A stretch of 64,000 nucleotides of DNA from Melioribacteraceae bacterium (GTDB lineage: Bacteria; Bacteroidota; Ignavibacteria; Ignavibacteriales; Melioribacteraceae). The notes below the pieces were generated by a model that was not told where the DNA came from, did not search any database, and saw nothing but the letters and a program-made list of their open reading frames with translations. This document shows, in pieces, positions 8,438 to 16,986 of the stretch. Each line of letters starts with the position of its first letter. Within the stretch, counting starts at the first letter, position 1. The DNA is taken from contig WGCV01000043.1 of NCBI GenBank assembly GCA_015493615.1, positions 1 to 64,000 on the forward strand, written 5' to 3'. Made by a program: the position numbers and the translations under genes.

Positions 8438-9928
8438 TTACTTTTCATCGTCAACAAACTTCATAAGGAAAGCGGCTGCGAAGAATGAAGCGCCACCAAG
8501 AAGCAAAGCGTAAATTGCATTCCCTCCGAATAAATCCCGAACAAAAAAACCTAAAATAGCGGCTGCGGTAATTTGCGGAATAACTATGAAGAAGTTGAAA
8601 ATCCCCATGTAAACTCCAAGTTTTTTTTGAGGCAGCGCGCCGGTTAAAATTGCGTAAGGCATTGCCAGTATTGACGCCCACGCCAATCCGATGCCGAGTT
8701 CGGAGATTATTAACAAGTCTGGATTTGTAATAAAGAAGAAAGACAATAAACCTAATCCGCCTGCAATCAGACTGAGGGCATGAACAGTCTTTCGGCCGAT
8801 TTTTCGCGCCGCCCACATAATAACGAAAGCCATAATCGCTGCAAAACCGTTATACACAGCCATAAGAACGCCTACCCAGTCCGCGCCCTTATTGTACAAG
8901 GCGGAAGCGGTGTCGGTAGTTCCGTAAATGTGATGCGTTACCGCCGGAGTTGTGTAAATCCACATTGCAAAAAGAGCGAACCACGAAAAGAACTGAACTA
9001 CGGCAAGCTGCTTCATTGTTTTCGGCATTTTGAATAAGTCATTCATTACCACTACAAAACCGTTTCCTGTCTCTTTTCTTCGGACCAAATATCCGTCAAT
9101 AATCTGCAGCAGCCCGAATGAAGCAATTCCGAGGAAGAAAACCGCGAGACCGTAATCCATATAGATGAATTCATCGAAGATTAAGAAGAGCGCCAAACCG
9201 GTTAAGAGCCAGATTGCTCCGTTCTTAAAGAAAAATTTATGCTCGATGTCAACTTTACTATCTTTTGTTTCTTTAAGATTTTCTTCGTTGTATTTTGCAA
9301 GTTCCTCCGGAGAATATTCCTTGGTTGTAAAGACAGTCCAGAGGACTGAAAGTAGGAATATTGCTCCGCCGATGTAGAAGGAAAATTTTACGGAATCGGG
9401 AATTACGCCTTCGGGCGCTGTGTTGGAAATGCCGAGAATATTTGTCATAACCCAAGGAAGCGCTGAAGCGATTACCGCTCCCGTACCGATAAAGAAACTC
9501 TGCATTGAAAACCCTACCGTCCGCTGTTCGGAGGGGAGAAGATCGCCGACGAAAGCGCGGAACGGCTCCATTGAGATATTTATGGACGCATCCATAATCC
9601 AGAGCATTCCGGCGGCAATCCACAAAGCTGCGGAGTTAGGCATAACAAACAGCGCAGCCGAGGCAAGAATTGCTCCGGTTAAAAAATAAGGGCGGCGGCG
9701 CCCGAGGCGTCCCCAAGTGTTGTCGCTCATGTGCCCTATTATCGGCTGAACAATTAAACCGGTTACGGGAGCGGCAATCCAGAGGAGCGGGATTTGATCA
9801 ATGTTAGCGCCGAGCGTTTCAAAGATTCTGCTGACATTTGCATTCTGCAGTGCAAAGCCGAATTGTATTCCAAAAAAGCCGAAGCTCATATTCCAAATTT
9901 GCCAAAAAGAGAGTTTGGGTTTCTTCAT
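8438..9928 (-). CDS. MFS sugar transporter (SLC45/GPH-like)
   Basis: A 496-residue major facilitator with about 12 hydrophobic segments. The N-terminal part (FWQIWNMSFGFFGIQFGFAL, then GHMSDNTWGRLGRRRPYF) matches bacterial members of the SLC45-like/glycoside-pentoside-hexuronide branch. In those proteins the D-x4-GRRRP loop between TM2 and TM3 is conserved. The central cytoplasmic loop is short and charged (KEYSPEELAKYNEENLKETKDSK). A disaccharide or maltose-type substrate would fit the pullulanase and malQ genes elsewhere in the window, but this is an inference. AAGGAAG precedes the ATG on the minus strand. The gene is monocistronic and convergent with the SDR gene. Confidence 0.85.
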   Translation of the reverse strand: MKKPKLSFWQIWNMSFGFFGIQFGFALQNANVSRIFETLGANIDQIPLLWIAAPVTGLIVQPIIGHMSDNTWGRLGRRRPYFLTGAILASAALFVMPNSAALWIAAGMLWIMDASINISMEPFRAFVGDLLPSEQRTVGFSMQSFFIGTGAVIASALPWVMTNILGISNTAPEGVIPDSVKFSFYIGGAIFLLSVLWTVFTTKEYSPEELAKYNEENLKETKDSKVDIEHKFFFKNGAIWLLTGLALFLIFDEFIYMDYGLAVFFLGIASFGLLQIIDGYLVRRKETGNGFVVVMNDLFKMPKTMKQLAVVQFFSWFALFAMWIYTTPAVTHHIYGTTDTASALYNKGADWVGVLMAVYNGFAAIMAFVIMWAARKIGRKTVHALSLIAGGLGLLSFFFITNPDLLIISELGIGLAWASILAMPYAILTGALPQKKLGVYMGIFNFFIVIPQITAAAILGFFVRDLFGGNAIYALLLGGASFFAAAFLMKFVDDEK

Positions 9929-10054
9929 CTTTCTTCCTTAAATATTGGTGTGAAAAATAATAAATTTAGAGGGAACAGGGGGAAGGAAAAATTTGCAGGA
10001 CGTAAGACGTGAGACGGGAAATGTGAAACGCATTGTATTATTGCCATATCAGTA

Positions 10055-10190
10055 CAATTCGTGTTTTTTATAGGAGAATATTTTTCCAGAAATTCTAAAG
10101 TTCTTTATTTGTAGGGTTTTTAGAGATTATTTTTTAATAATTTTTCTCATGTTGTTTCCGGCATGTCCATGTTAGGTTTGTAAAGCTTTC
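10055..10190 (+). repeat. Dispersed repeat R2, copy 1
   Basis: This copy aligns along its length with 10790-10928. Shared blocks include AATATTTTTCC, CTCTAAAG/TTCTAAAG, CAGAGATTATTT/TAGAGATTATTT, GTTTCCGGC and TGTCCATGTTAGGTT. It ends with TGTAAAGCTTTC, which resembles the end of the miniature-element family. Confidence 0.7.
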
Positions 10191-10214
10191 TTATATTTGT
10201 TAGAATATTAAATT

Positions 10215-10303
10215 GAACTGCGTTCGCAGTTCTTGTGATTTGGGGATATGTCCCCTCTATGGGTTTCACCCATAGTTATTCTAAATTTAAGCGCTTTGCG
10301 CTT
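10215..10303. repeat. Chain of four small palindromes
   Basis: GAACTGCGTTCGCAGTTC (10215-10232), GGGGATATGTCCCC (10242-10255), ATGGGTTTCACCCAT (10259-10273) and AAGCGCTTTGCGCTT (10289-10303) follow one another at short intervals. This arrangement is typical of REP-like elements. Confidence 0.7.
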
Positions 10304-10373
10304 TTGAGGGGAAATGTCTAACTTTTGAATCTCTCAGTTTGAAAAAATGTCACCGGAAAAACTTATATTTAGA

Positions 10374-10532
10374 AGGCTTTGCATAACCCCGTAAAATGTC
10401 ATTCTGAATGGAGCGGAGCGAAATGAAGAATCTCAAAACCGGTAATTATATCGAATTTAGAGATATTTCGGACGGTTTCCACCTTCGCCTTGGCGAACTC
10501 AATATGACAAATTTAGGTTGTGCAAAGGTCTC
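10374..10532 (+). mobile_element. Miniature inverted-repeat element R1, copy A
   Basis: This 159-bp copy begins AGGCTTTGCATAAC and ends TTGTGCAAAGGTCTC. Its ends are imperfect inverted repeats of about 30 bp. It is flanked by the direct repeat ATTTAGA (10367-10373 and 10533-10539). The body has the family core GAAGAATCTCAAAACCGG and AGAGATATTTCGGACGG. It has no coding capacity for a transposase. Confidence 0.85.
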
Positions 10533-10622
10533 ATTTAGATAAACTAACCGAAAAGCAATTCAATTCAATAGCCGCCAAATTTCGAATAAAATCGAAGAAT
10601 GAAAATCAAGATTTGATCAAGC

Positions 10623-10712
10623 TAACTGCGAAGCAGTTGAATTCCCAATAGCCCCGAATTAAATTCGGGGTTAATGAAAGAAAGGAGAAATACCAACTGC
10701 GAAGCAGTTGAA
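10623..10712. repeat. Two AACTGCGAAGCAGTTGAATT palindromes
   Basis: The palindrome AACTGCGAAGCAGTT followed by GAATT occurs at about 10624-10642 and 10694-10712. The hairpin CCCCGAATTAAATTCGGGG (10652-10670) lies between the copies. Confidence 0.75.
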
Positions 10713-10789
10713 TTAACGTAAACACACTATTCTATTTAATCAAATTCGAGCTTGCAGTATTATCTTCCACATAGTTAGTCCATTATTAG

Positions 10790-10928
10790 TGAAATTTTGT
10801 TCTTTAACGGAATATTTTTCCGGATACTCTAAAGTCCCTTGTTGATAAGGATTTCAGAGATTATTTCTTTTGTTTAACTTTTCCCTTTTTGTTTCCGGCT
10901 TGTCCATGTTAGGTTATGCAAAGCCTTC
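10790..10928 (+). repeat. Dispersed repeat R2, copy 2
   Basis: This is the partner of 10055-10190. Its right end TTAGGTTATGCAAAGCCTTC is almost the reverse complement of the left end of element R1, although the body is different. That suggests a related element with a different core. Confidence 0.7.
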
Positions 10929-10954
10929 CGGTAATTACATAGACAAATTGATTT

Positions 10955-11140
10955 TGCACTTGCTCCGTAGGAGCAAAACCTCTGTAATAAACAATTAATC
11001 TCCAATCAAAAGCTCCGTAGGAGCGATACAAAATATATACTGATTAGCGCGTATGCATTGAAGTGTCGCTTCTACGGAGCTAAAAGATAATGGCGCGCTC
11101 TATTTTTTACAAAGATAAAACTCCTACGGAGTTGCTTCTC
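10955..11140. repeat. Cluster of CTCCGTAGGAG palindromes
   Basis: TGCTCCGTAGGAGCA (10960-10974), GCTCCGTAGGAGC (11012-11024), GCTTCTACGGAGC (11068-11080) and AACTCCTACGGAGTT (11119-11133) are spaced 50-57 bp apart. The last two are in the opposite sense, giving a larger inverted arrangement. Confidence 0.8.
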
Positions 11141-11368
11141 TTTTATAGAATGTGTCGAACTGACTTGTCCTGAGTAGTGTTGATTTCGTTTTTTTTTACT
11201 TTTGCTACGCAATATGCACTTAATCTCAACCTCCATGAAATCAGCATTTGATTAAATTTTTTGATAACTTTATTAGATCATTAGAGAATTGAAAAAAGAG
11301 AGATAAATTAAGCGACATAATTCCCCACTTTTTTTCTAGACCCCAACAATATCATTCTTGAAATATTT

Positions 11369-12238
11369 TCAATACATAGTTATTCTAAATTTATGTTTAT
11401 TCTTTAAATCTTTATCGAACATACAAATTCCAATTGCTCTTAAATCCAATGCTATTTTAACATTTTTGTTGTTTTCGATTTTTTCCCAAGCTTGCCTCAT
11501 TCCGTTTGACCAAGAAATATCATCAAAAACAATGATAGATTTGTCAGATAGATAAGGTATAAACTGTTCAAAATAAGATATTGTTGCCTGTTCGTCATGA
11601 TGTCCGTCAATAAATGCAAAATCAACGGGATGATTTTTTTCAAGAACACTGGTTAATATATCTTGAAATTTCCCTTGAACAACTGATGTATTATCTAAAC
11701 CAAGTTGACGAAAATGTTCAACGGATAAAGTTGCTAATGATTCGGCGCCTTCTAACGAAACAAGTTTTCCTTTCCCGTTTAACGTCATTGCAGCAGCTTG
11801 ATATGCTCCTGATATTCCTAAACAAGTTCCTAACTCAATACTTATCTCAGGCTTAAATTCTCGTATTAATTTAAATAATAGTAGCGACCAAAAATAAGGT
11901 TTGCTCGCAGTTTGGCAAACTTCTCCAATAGTCTTTTTGATTAAAACACCTGAGTTCATCTCATTATTTGTACGGGTATCATTAGCGTCTCCCGCACCAA
12001 AATCACTAATTAAAACAGGATCTTTAGAAACATTTAATGATTTTCGTTTCTGCTCAATTTTATCAATCCATTTCTTTTCATCATGATTAAGATTGTTTTT
12101 TAATGTAGCATAAATTGAATCTGCAATTTTATTAGTATTTTGACTATTTATATTTCTAAGTTCAGATAGTTTAGTCTTTGCTTTATGTTGATAAAACCTT
12201 TGTATCGCCGGTTTTAAGATTTTTTTAATCGTACTCAT
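11369..12238 (-). CDS. Class I SAM-dependent methyltransferase
   Basis: The start is set at the ATG at 12238 (MSTIKK) because AAGGAGTG precedes it; an ATG at 12358 would add 40 residues and has no clear site. The protein has about 289 residues. The C-terminal two thirds carry a Rossmann methyltransferase fold. Motif I is ISIELGTCLGISGAYQAAA, followed by GKLVSLEGAE (acidic end of beta-2), PVDFAFIDGHHDE (motif IV with the DGHH typical of O-methyltransferases and cephalosporin-hydroxylase relatives) and IIVFDDISWS. The N-terminus is basic and helical. The substrate is unknown. The gene sits alone between repeat debris and an AT-rich gap, and is more AT-rich than its neighbours, consistent with acquisition. 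Confidence 0.85.
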   Translation of the reverse strand: MSTIKKILKPAIQRFYQHKAKTKLSELRNINSQNTNKIADSIYATLKNNLNHDEKKWIDKIEQKRKSLNVSKDPVLISDFGAGDANDTRTNNEMNSGVLIKKTIGEVCQTASKPYFWSLLLFKLIREFKPEISIELGTCLGISGAYQAAAMTLNGKGKLVSLEGAESLATLSVEHFRQLGLDNTSVVQGKFQDILTSVLEKNHPVDFAFIDGHHDEQATISYFEQFIPYLSDKSIIVFDDISWSNGMRQAWEKIENNKNVKIALDLRAIGICMFDKDLKNKHKFRITMY

Positions 12239-12561
12239 TATAAAGTCACTCCTTTTATTATTAATTTTTCTATTTAAACTAATAATTTTATCCCTTAATG
12301 TAAATGTTTTAGCTATCAGCAACTCTGGAGAAAAAGGAAGTTGCAAAAAATCAAGCATAAAATCTTAGCATATTTTGTATAAACAGTAGAAAATCTCTTT
12401 GGTTCTAACCTTAATATTTCTGGATTATTTATTTTCCTCCATTCTTCAATTTATTTTTTGATCTTAATTTGTTTTTTCGGACGACACAAGCCATTTTCTT
12501 CACCAAAACTTAAAAATTTTTTCACTATTTTAAATGTTTAAATTTTAGAGATGAGAGTAAA
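12239..12561. other. Divergent intergenic region
   Basis: This AT-rich spacer lies between the divergent methyltransferase and polyprenyl synthase genes. It should contain both promoters. I see no repeat, RNA structure or further gene, other than the alternative in-frame 5' extension of the methyltransferase up to 12358. Confidence 0.5.
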
Positions 12562-13554
12562 ATGCCCGTAAGCGATGTAAAATACAGAAAAATTTATAAT
12601 CGTCAGAAAGATATAGTTGAGAGGCGAATTGAGAAAGTTTTTGGTAGATTAAAACCGGATTCCCTCTACAAGCCCGCGGCTTACATAGCCAACAGCGGAG
12701 GCAAACGGTTGCGTTCGTTTTTGGTGCAGATTTCAGCAGCCGCCGTCGGCGGAAAATTCAAAGATGTTTATAACTCGGCGGTTGCAATCGAATTGTTTCA
12801 TAACTTCACGCTGGTGCATGACGACATTATGGATAACGCCGACAAACGCCGAGGCATGCCGACCTTGCATGTAAAGTATGATTTAAGCGCCGCCGTGCTT
12901 GCCGGCGACGGACTGATTGCCGTTGCTTATGATTATCTCCTTAAGGATTGCGACGGAGAAGATATTGATGTTGTTAAGGATTTTACCAGAGCTATGATTG
13001 AAGTCTGTGAAGGGCAGAGTTTGGATAAGGATTTGGAATCGGCGAAGAAATTTGCCGTCGATGATTATCTTGTTATGATTAATAAAAAAACAGCGGCTCT
13101 TTTAAGGGCAAGTTGTGAAATCGGGGCTAAGCTCGGCGGCGGAACAAAGGAAGAGATTAAAGCTCTTTCAAAATATGCGGATAACCTCGGTATGGCGTTT
13201 CAGCTTCAGGATGATTTGCTCGATATTCTCGGCAGCGAAGATAAGTTCGGGAAAAAGCCCGGAGGGGATTTGGTGGAAGGGAAAAAAACTTTTCTTCTGA
13301 TAACCGCTCTCGAAAGGGCGAAAGGTGAGAACAATAAAGCGCTTCAGCGGATGGTGAAAAATAACGGAATCCCAAGGAAGGAAGTGAAAAAATATTCGGC
13401 TATTTTTGAAGAACTGAATGTCTTTGACGAAGCAAGAAAAGAGATAAAAAAATATTCGCAAAAAGCGGTGAAAGCATTGAAGGGACTGAAGGATTCCGAA
13501 GAGAAGGAAATTTTACTTTGGCTCGTATCTGAGCTTTTGGGAAGAAGCAATTAA
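12562..13554 (+). CDS. Polyprenyl diphosphate synthase
   Basis: A 330-residue trans-isoprenyl synthase. It condenses isopentenyl diphosphate onto allylic diphosphates. The first Asp-rich motif DDIMD is at 87-91, followed by RRG. The second Asp-rich motif is at 217-221 (QLQDDLLDILG) with the preceding MAFQ. GGKRLR at 46-51 and KKTAALLRASCEIGA are also family motifs. The residues before the first motif (NFTLVH) include a Phe rather than small residues, but chain length cannot be predicted safely; geranylgeranyl or octaprenyl products for quinones are both possible. It is first in a run of same-strand genes leading to ptsH 14 bp downstream. Confidence 0.92.
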   Translation: MPVSDVKYRKIYNRQKDIVERRIEKVFGRLKPDSLYKPAAYIANSGGKRLRSFLVQISAAAVGGKFKDVYNSAVAIELFHNFTLVHDDIMDNADKRRGMPTLHVKYDLSAAVLAGDGLIAVAYDYLLKDCDGEDIDVVKDFTRAMIEVCEGQSLDKDLESAKKFAVDDYLVMINKKTAALLRASCEIGAKLGGGTKEEIKALSKYADNLGMAFQLQDDLLDILGSEDKFGKKPGGDLVEGKKTFLLITALERAKGENNKALQRMVKNNGIPRKEVKKYSAIFEELNVFDEARKEIKKYSQKAVKALKGLKDSEEKEILLWLVSELLGRSN

Positions 13555-13568
13555 ATAACGCAGGCAGA

Positions 13569-13835
13569 ATGATTACAAAGGAAGTAAAGATAATAAACGA
13601 TGCGGGACTTCACACAAGACCCGCCGCAACAATAGTAAAACTGGCGTCAAAATTTAAGTCCGATTTCTTCATCAACCGCGATGGAATGAAAATTAACGGT
13701 AAAAGTATAATCGGAGTAATGACGCTTGCCGCCGAAAAAGGGGCTACGCTAACGCTTACTTTTGACGGCGAGGATGAAGAGGAAGCGGCAAGAACAATAG
13801 TTGATTATTTTAACAGAGGATTTGATGAGCTTTGA
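13569..13835 (+). CDS. ptsH: Phosphocarrier protein HPr
   Basis: An 88-residue HPr. The phosphorylated His15 lies in GLHTRPA, and the regulatory Ser46 lies in NGKSIIGVMTLAA, the site used by HPr kinase in many phyla. Length and residue numbering match canonical HPr. HPr carries phosphate from Enzyme I to EIIA or to regulatory targets. It starts 14 bp after the polyprenyl synthase gene and its 3' end overlaps the ptsI start by 11 bp, so the two are translated together. No EII gene is in this window. Confidence 0.95.
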   Translation: MITKEVKIINDAGLHTRPAATIVKLASKFKSDFFINRDGMKINGKSIIGVMTLAAEKGATLTLTFDGEDEEEAARTIVDYFNRGFDEL

Positions 13836-15588
13836 CGAGAGAAAAAATATTATCCTCGAAGGCGTTGCGGCGGCTCCGGGAATTAAAATCGGGAGAGCGT
13901 ATTATTTCGATAAAAAAGTTTTTCGCGCTGTAAAGCTTGAGATTGAAGATGCGGAACTTGCAGTGAAGCAATTTCGTGAAGCGCTTGATAAATCAAAACG
14001 GGAATTACAAAAGATTCTTGATTTGGCTGTCGATAAACTCGGTAAGGACAGAGTTTTGATTTTTGAAGCGCAGATTATGATACTTGACGATCCCGTGTTG
14101 ATTGAAACTATTGAAACGCGCATACGAGAGGAAAAGATGGCTCCGGCTTACATTGTGGAAGATGAGATTTCAAAGTATCAGCAGCTGATGATGAAATCCG
14201 ACGATGCATATATGCGCGAGCGCGCCAACGATGTTGAAGATATTAAAAACCGGATTATCAGAAATCTGAGACGGGAAAAGTGGAAATCAAAAGTTCCGGA
14301 AAAGAGAATTATCGTGGCAGAATCTCTAACTCCATCCGATACGGTTTTATTTGCTAAGCGGCACGCCGAAGCGTTTGTAACCGATTTCGGAGGACTGACA
14401 TCCCACACGGCAATACTTGCCCGCTCCCTTAATATTCCCGCCGTTGTAGGGCTTCACGATGCGACAATTGAGATTGTGGATAACGACTTGCTGATTGTTG
14501 ACGGATTTTACGGACGGGTTTATGTAAATCCGGATGAAACAATTATTGCAAAATATCAGCGTAAAATTGAAAAGCTGCATGAAGTTGAAGAAGACTTAAA
14601 GCGAATAACAAAAGAGAAAATAACCACAACCGATGGCGTTGCGGTTAATGTGCTCGGGAATCTCGACGTTGAAGATGAACTGAAATTTATGATTTCCAAC
14701 AATGCGGAAGGAATCGGATTAGTTAGAACAGAACAGCTTTTTTCCGAACATGAATTTTTACCTTCAGAGGAAGTGCAGTTCGAGTATTACCTGAAAATTG
14801 CAGAGAAAATGTATCCTAAGAATGTTGTAATCAGAGTTTTTGATGTTGGGGGAGATAAAGTTCTGCCGATTGACGTGAAGGAATCCAACCCGTTTTTAGG
14901 TTGGCGCGGAATCAGATTTCTGCTCGATAACAAACTTCAGTTTGAGGATCAGTTGAAAGCTATACTCAGGGCTTCATCGAAAGGAAATCTGAAAATAATG
15001 CTGCCGATGGTTACAGCCATGGACGAAGTGCTCGATACGATTTCGCTGCTTGAAAAATGCAAGAAAGATTTACGCGCCGCTTCGATTCCGTTTGATGAAA
15101 ATATTGAGCTTGGGATTATGGTTGAAGTTCCCGCCGCCGCTGTGTTAATTCCTAAGTTAGCCAAGCATATTAAGTTTATCAGTCTCGGTACGAATGATTT
15201 AATCCAATATTTGCTTGCTGTTGACAGAACCAACGAGATTGTAGCGGAGCTGTATCAGGAGTTTCATCCTTCGGTGGTACAGACAATAAATCACATTGTT
15301 GAGAATGCCGAAAAATCGGGACTTGATGTAACGATATGCGGGGAACTGGCGGCGGATACTTTAGCAACGCCTTTATTGGTAGGGCTAGGACTTAAAGCGC
15401 TCAGCGTGTCGGCAATTTCCATCCCTTACATCAAAAGGATTGTTAAAAATTTATCTTATGCGGACGCTAAAGCGCTTGCCGAAAAAGCGTTGCTTGCCGA
15501 TACGCACGACGAAGTTGCAGCATTATTAAAAGAATTTGAAAAAGAACACGGTTTGGATTTTGAATCAATAATTTTTGAGGAAGATTAA
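13825..15588 (+). CDS. ptsI: PTS Enzyme I (phosphoenolpyruvate-protein phosphotransferase)
   Basis: The start is the ATG at 13825 behind GAGG, overlapping ptsH by 11 bp; an upstream in-frame ATT-type start is unnecessary. The product has 587 residues. The HPr-binding helical domain is followed by the phosphohistidine domain with the active His at about 194 (GGLTSHTAILARSLNIPAVVG region). The PEP-binding barrel has VRTEQLF, FDVGGDKVLP, NPFLGWRGIR and EVPAAAVL. The conserved catalytic Cys is in TICGELAAD. It transfers phosphate from PEP to HPr in the cytoplasm. The stop codon overlaps the next ATG by one base (TAATG). Confidence 0.95.
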   Translation: MSFDERKNIILEGVAAAPGIKIGRAYYFDKKVFRAVKLEIEDAELAVKQFREALDKSKRELQKILDLAVDKLGKDRVLIFEAQIMILDDPVLIETIETRIREEKMAPAYIVEDEISKYQQLMMKSDDAYMRERANDVEDIKNRIIRNLRREKWKSKVPEKRIIVAESLTPSDTVLFAKRHAEAFVTDFGGLTSHTAILARSLNIPAVVGLHDATIEIVDNDLLIVDGFYGRVYVNPDETIIAKYQRKIEKLHEVEEDLKRITKEKITTTDGVAVNVLGNLDVEDELKFMISNNAEGIGLVRTEQLFSEHEFLPSEEVQFEYYLKIAEKMYPKNVVIRVFDVGGDKVLPIDVKESNPFLGWRGIRFLLDNKLQFEDQLKAILRASSKGNLKIMLPMVTAMDEVLDTISLLEKCKKDLRAASIPFDENIELGIMVEVPAAAVLIPKLAKHIKFISLGTNDLIQYLLAVDRTNEIVAELYQEFHPSVVQTINHIVENAEKSGLDVTICGELAADTLATPLLVGLGLKALSVSAISIPYIKRIVKNLSYADAKALAEKALLADTHDEVAALLKEFEKEHGLDFESIIFEED

Positions 15589-16619
15589 TGAACATTCAGG
15601 AAAGCGTTAAAAAGTTTGACCCCGAAAATCAGTTTGAAGTAATAAAAAACTCCTACAAACAAATCGAAACTTCATGGAGCAGGGAAGTTGATTTATCGCT
15701 GATTAAGAGGGAGAAAATTTCAAATATAATCGTCTCGGGTTTGGGAGGTTCGGCAATCGGAGGAGATTTAATTGCGGACTTTACAAACGGAGAGTTAAAG
15801 CTGCCATACTTTGTAAACAGGAACTACGGCTTACCCGCTTTTGCCGATGAAAATACGCTTGTGATTGCCTCCTCTTATTCCGGCAACACCGAGGAAACGC
15901 TTTCAGCAGTTGAGGAAGCCGTGAAAAGGGGCGCGCAGATTGTAGCCGTAACAACGGGAGGAAAATTAAAAACATTTGCGGAAAAAAACAGCATTCCTAC
16001 ATTTATGATGCAGGGCGGATTCCAGCCGCGATTTGCGCTCTACTCCAGTTTTTTCGCTTTACTGAAAGTCTTTCAAGGACTCGGGCTTATTCCGGCTCAG
16101 TCGGAGTTTGTTTCCCGGATTATTGATTTGCTTAAAGAAAAAGGAAGCGAGTATTCGGCGGAAGGTAACTATGCTCTAACAAATGCGGAAAATCTCACCG
16201 GATTTATTCCCGTTATCTACGGCGTTTCAGGCTTTACGGCTACATTGGCTGTAAGATTGAAAGGGGAATTTAACGAAAACTCGAAGCTGCATGCTTTCTG
16301 TAATTTTCTTCCGGAGATGAATCACAACGAAATAATCGGTTGGGAAACTTTTGACGCGGCACAGATTAACGCAAAAGCCATTTTCTTTGAGGATGAGATT
16401 TATCATCCGCAGATTAAAAAGAGAATCGAACTATCGAAAGGATTGATAAAGAAATCGGGCGCGGAAACGGTTGTAATCAGCAGTCGCGAGAATGATTTTA
16501 AAGTCAGATTGTTTGATATGGTTTATCTCGGAGATTGGATTTCGTACTATTTGGCGCTGATTAGGAAAAAAGATCCTACGCAAATCGAAAATATTATTTT
16601 TCTTAAGGAAAATTTGTAA
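15588..16619 (+). CDS. Bifunctional phosphoglucose/phosphomannose isomerase
   Basis: A 343-residue SIS-domain enzyme. The first sugar-isomerase domain has SGLGGSAIGGDL and SSYSGNTEETL (phosphosugar-binding Ser/Thr cluster). The second domain carries the catalytic NEMNHNEIIGWE motif, which sets the bifunctional PGI/PMI family apart from classical Pgi. The C-terminus (YYLALIRKKDPTQIENI) supplies the family's last conserved block. It interconverts fructose-6-phosphate with glucose-6-phosphate or mannose-6-phosphate. Its start overlaps the ptsI stop, so it belongs to the ptsH-ptsI transcription unit. This links that unit to hexose-phosphate flow. Confidence 0.92.
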   Translation: MNIQESVKKFDPENQFEVIKNSYKQIETSWSREVDLSLIKREKISNIIVSGLGGSAIGGDLIADFTNGELKLPYFVNRNYGLPAFADENTLVIASSYSGNTEETLSAVEEAVKRGAQIVAVTTGGKLKTFAEKNSIPTFMMQGGFQPRFALYSSFFALLKVFQGLGLIPAQSEFVSRIIDLLKEKGSEYSAEGNYALTNAENLTGFIPVIYGVSGFTATLAVRLKGEFNENSKLHAFCNFLPEMNHNEIIGWETFDAAQINAKAIFFEDEIYHPQIKKRIELSKGLIKKSGAETVVISSRENDFKVRLFDMVYLGDWISYYLALIRKKDPTQIENIIFLKENL

Positions 16620-16656
16620 ATAAGACTTGTATTATTTTTGAGAAAATTCTATATTT

Positions 16657-16680
16657 CAAATCGTTTTTGAAACGAATTTG
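16657..16680 (+). terminator. Hairpin after the PGI/PMI gene
   Basis: CAAATCGTTT and AAACGAATTTG pair with one bulged A across a TTG loop, 38 bp after the stop. Only a short T run follows, so termination is plausible but not certain. Confidence 0.4.
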
Positions 16681-16702
16681 TTCTGATAAAGATTGACTTA
16701 AC

Positions 16703-16774
16703 GCGGGAGTAGCTCAGTGGTAGAGCACAACCTTGCCAAGGTTGGGGTCGCGGGTTCGACCCCCGTCTCCCGCT
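16703..16774 (+). tRNA. tRNA-Gly (GCC)
   Basis: A 72-base cloverleaf. The acceptor stem GCGGGAG pairs with CTCCCGC. The D arm is GCTCAGTGGTAGAGC, the anticodon stem is CAACC/GGTTG with loop TTGCCAA (anticodon GCC), and the T arm contains GGTTCGACCCC. The discriminator is T and CCA is not encoded. Confidence 0.96.
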
Positions 16775-16776
16775 CT

Positions 16777-16799
16777 AAAATCCACTTCGGTGGATTTTT
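16777..16799 (+). terminator. Terminator of tRNA-Gly
   Basis: A 9-bp stem AAAATCCAC/GTGGATTTT closes on a TTCG tetraloop and ends in a T run, two bases after the tRNA. Confidence 0.88.
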
Positions 16800-16819
16800 C
16801 TTTATCCGTTTATTTGTAG

Positions 16820-16974
16820 AAGGCTTTACATAACACAGTAATTTGTCATTCTGAACCTCCGCCAAGGCGGAGCGGGAGAAGAATCTCAGAACCGGCAATG
16901 ATACTGAATTCAGAGATATTTCGGACGGCTTACACCGTCCTCAATATGACAATTTTAGGTTTTGCAAAGGTTCC
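16820..16974 (+). mobile_element. Miniature inverted-repeat element R1, copy B
   Basis: This 155-bp copy runs from AAGGCTTTACATAAC to TTTTGCAAAGGTTCC and is flanked by TTGTAG direct repeats (16814-16819 and 16975-16980). It carries the family core (GAGAAGAATCTCAGAACCGG, AGAGATATTTCGGACGG) and an internal CCGCCAAGGCGG palindrome. It separates tRNA-Gly from tRNA-Cys. Confidence 0.85.
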
Positions 16975-16986
16975 TTGTAGTTTATT

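Larger units (their letters stand above)
9929..11368. other. 1.4 kb intergenic region filled with repeat elements
   Basis: No plausible gene is seen. In order it holds a repeat copy at 10055-10190, a chain of small palindromes at 10215-10303, a complete miniature element (10374-10532), the AACTGCGAAGCAGTT palindromes near 10623 and 10694, a second repeat copy at 10790-10928, and a cluster of CTCCGTAGGAG palindromes at 10955-11140. Sequence from 11141 to 11368 is AT-rich and featureless apart from the 3' end of the methyltransferase. Confidence 0.75.

Noticed and set aside
10623-11140. Possible CRISPR array
   Set aside because: The repeated palindromes are short, differ from each other, change orientation and have irregular spacing; no cas gene is in the window.
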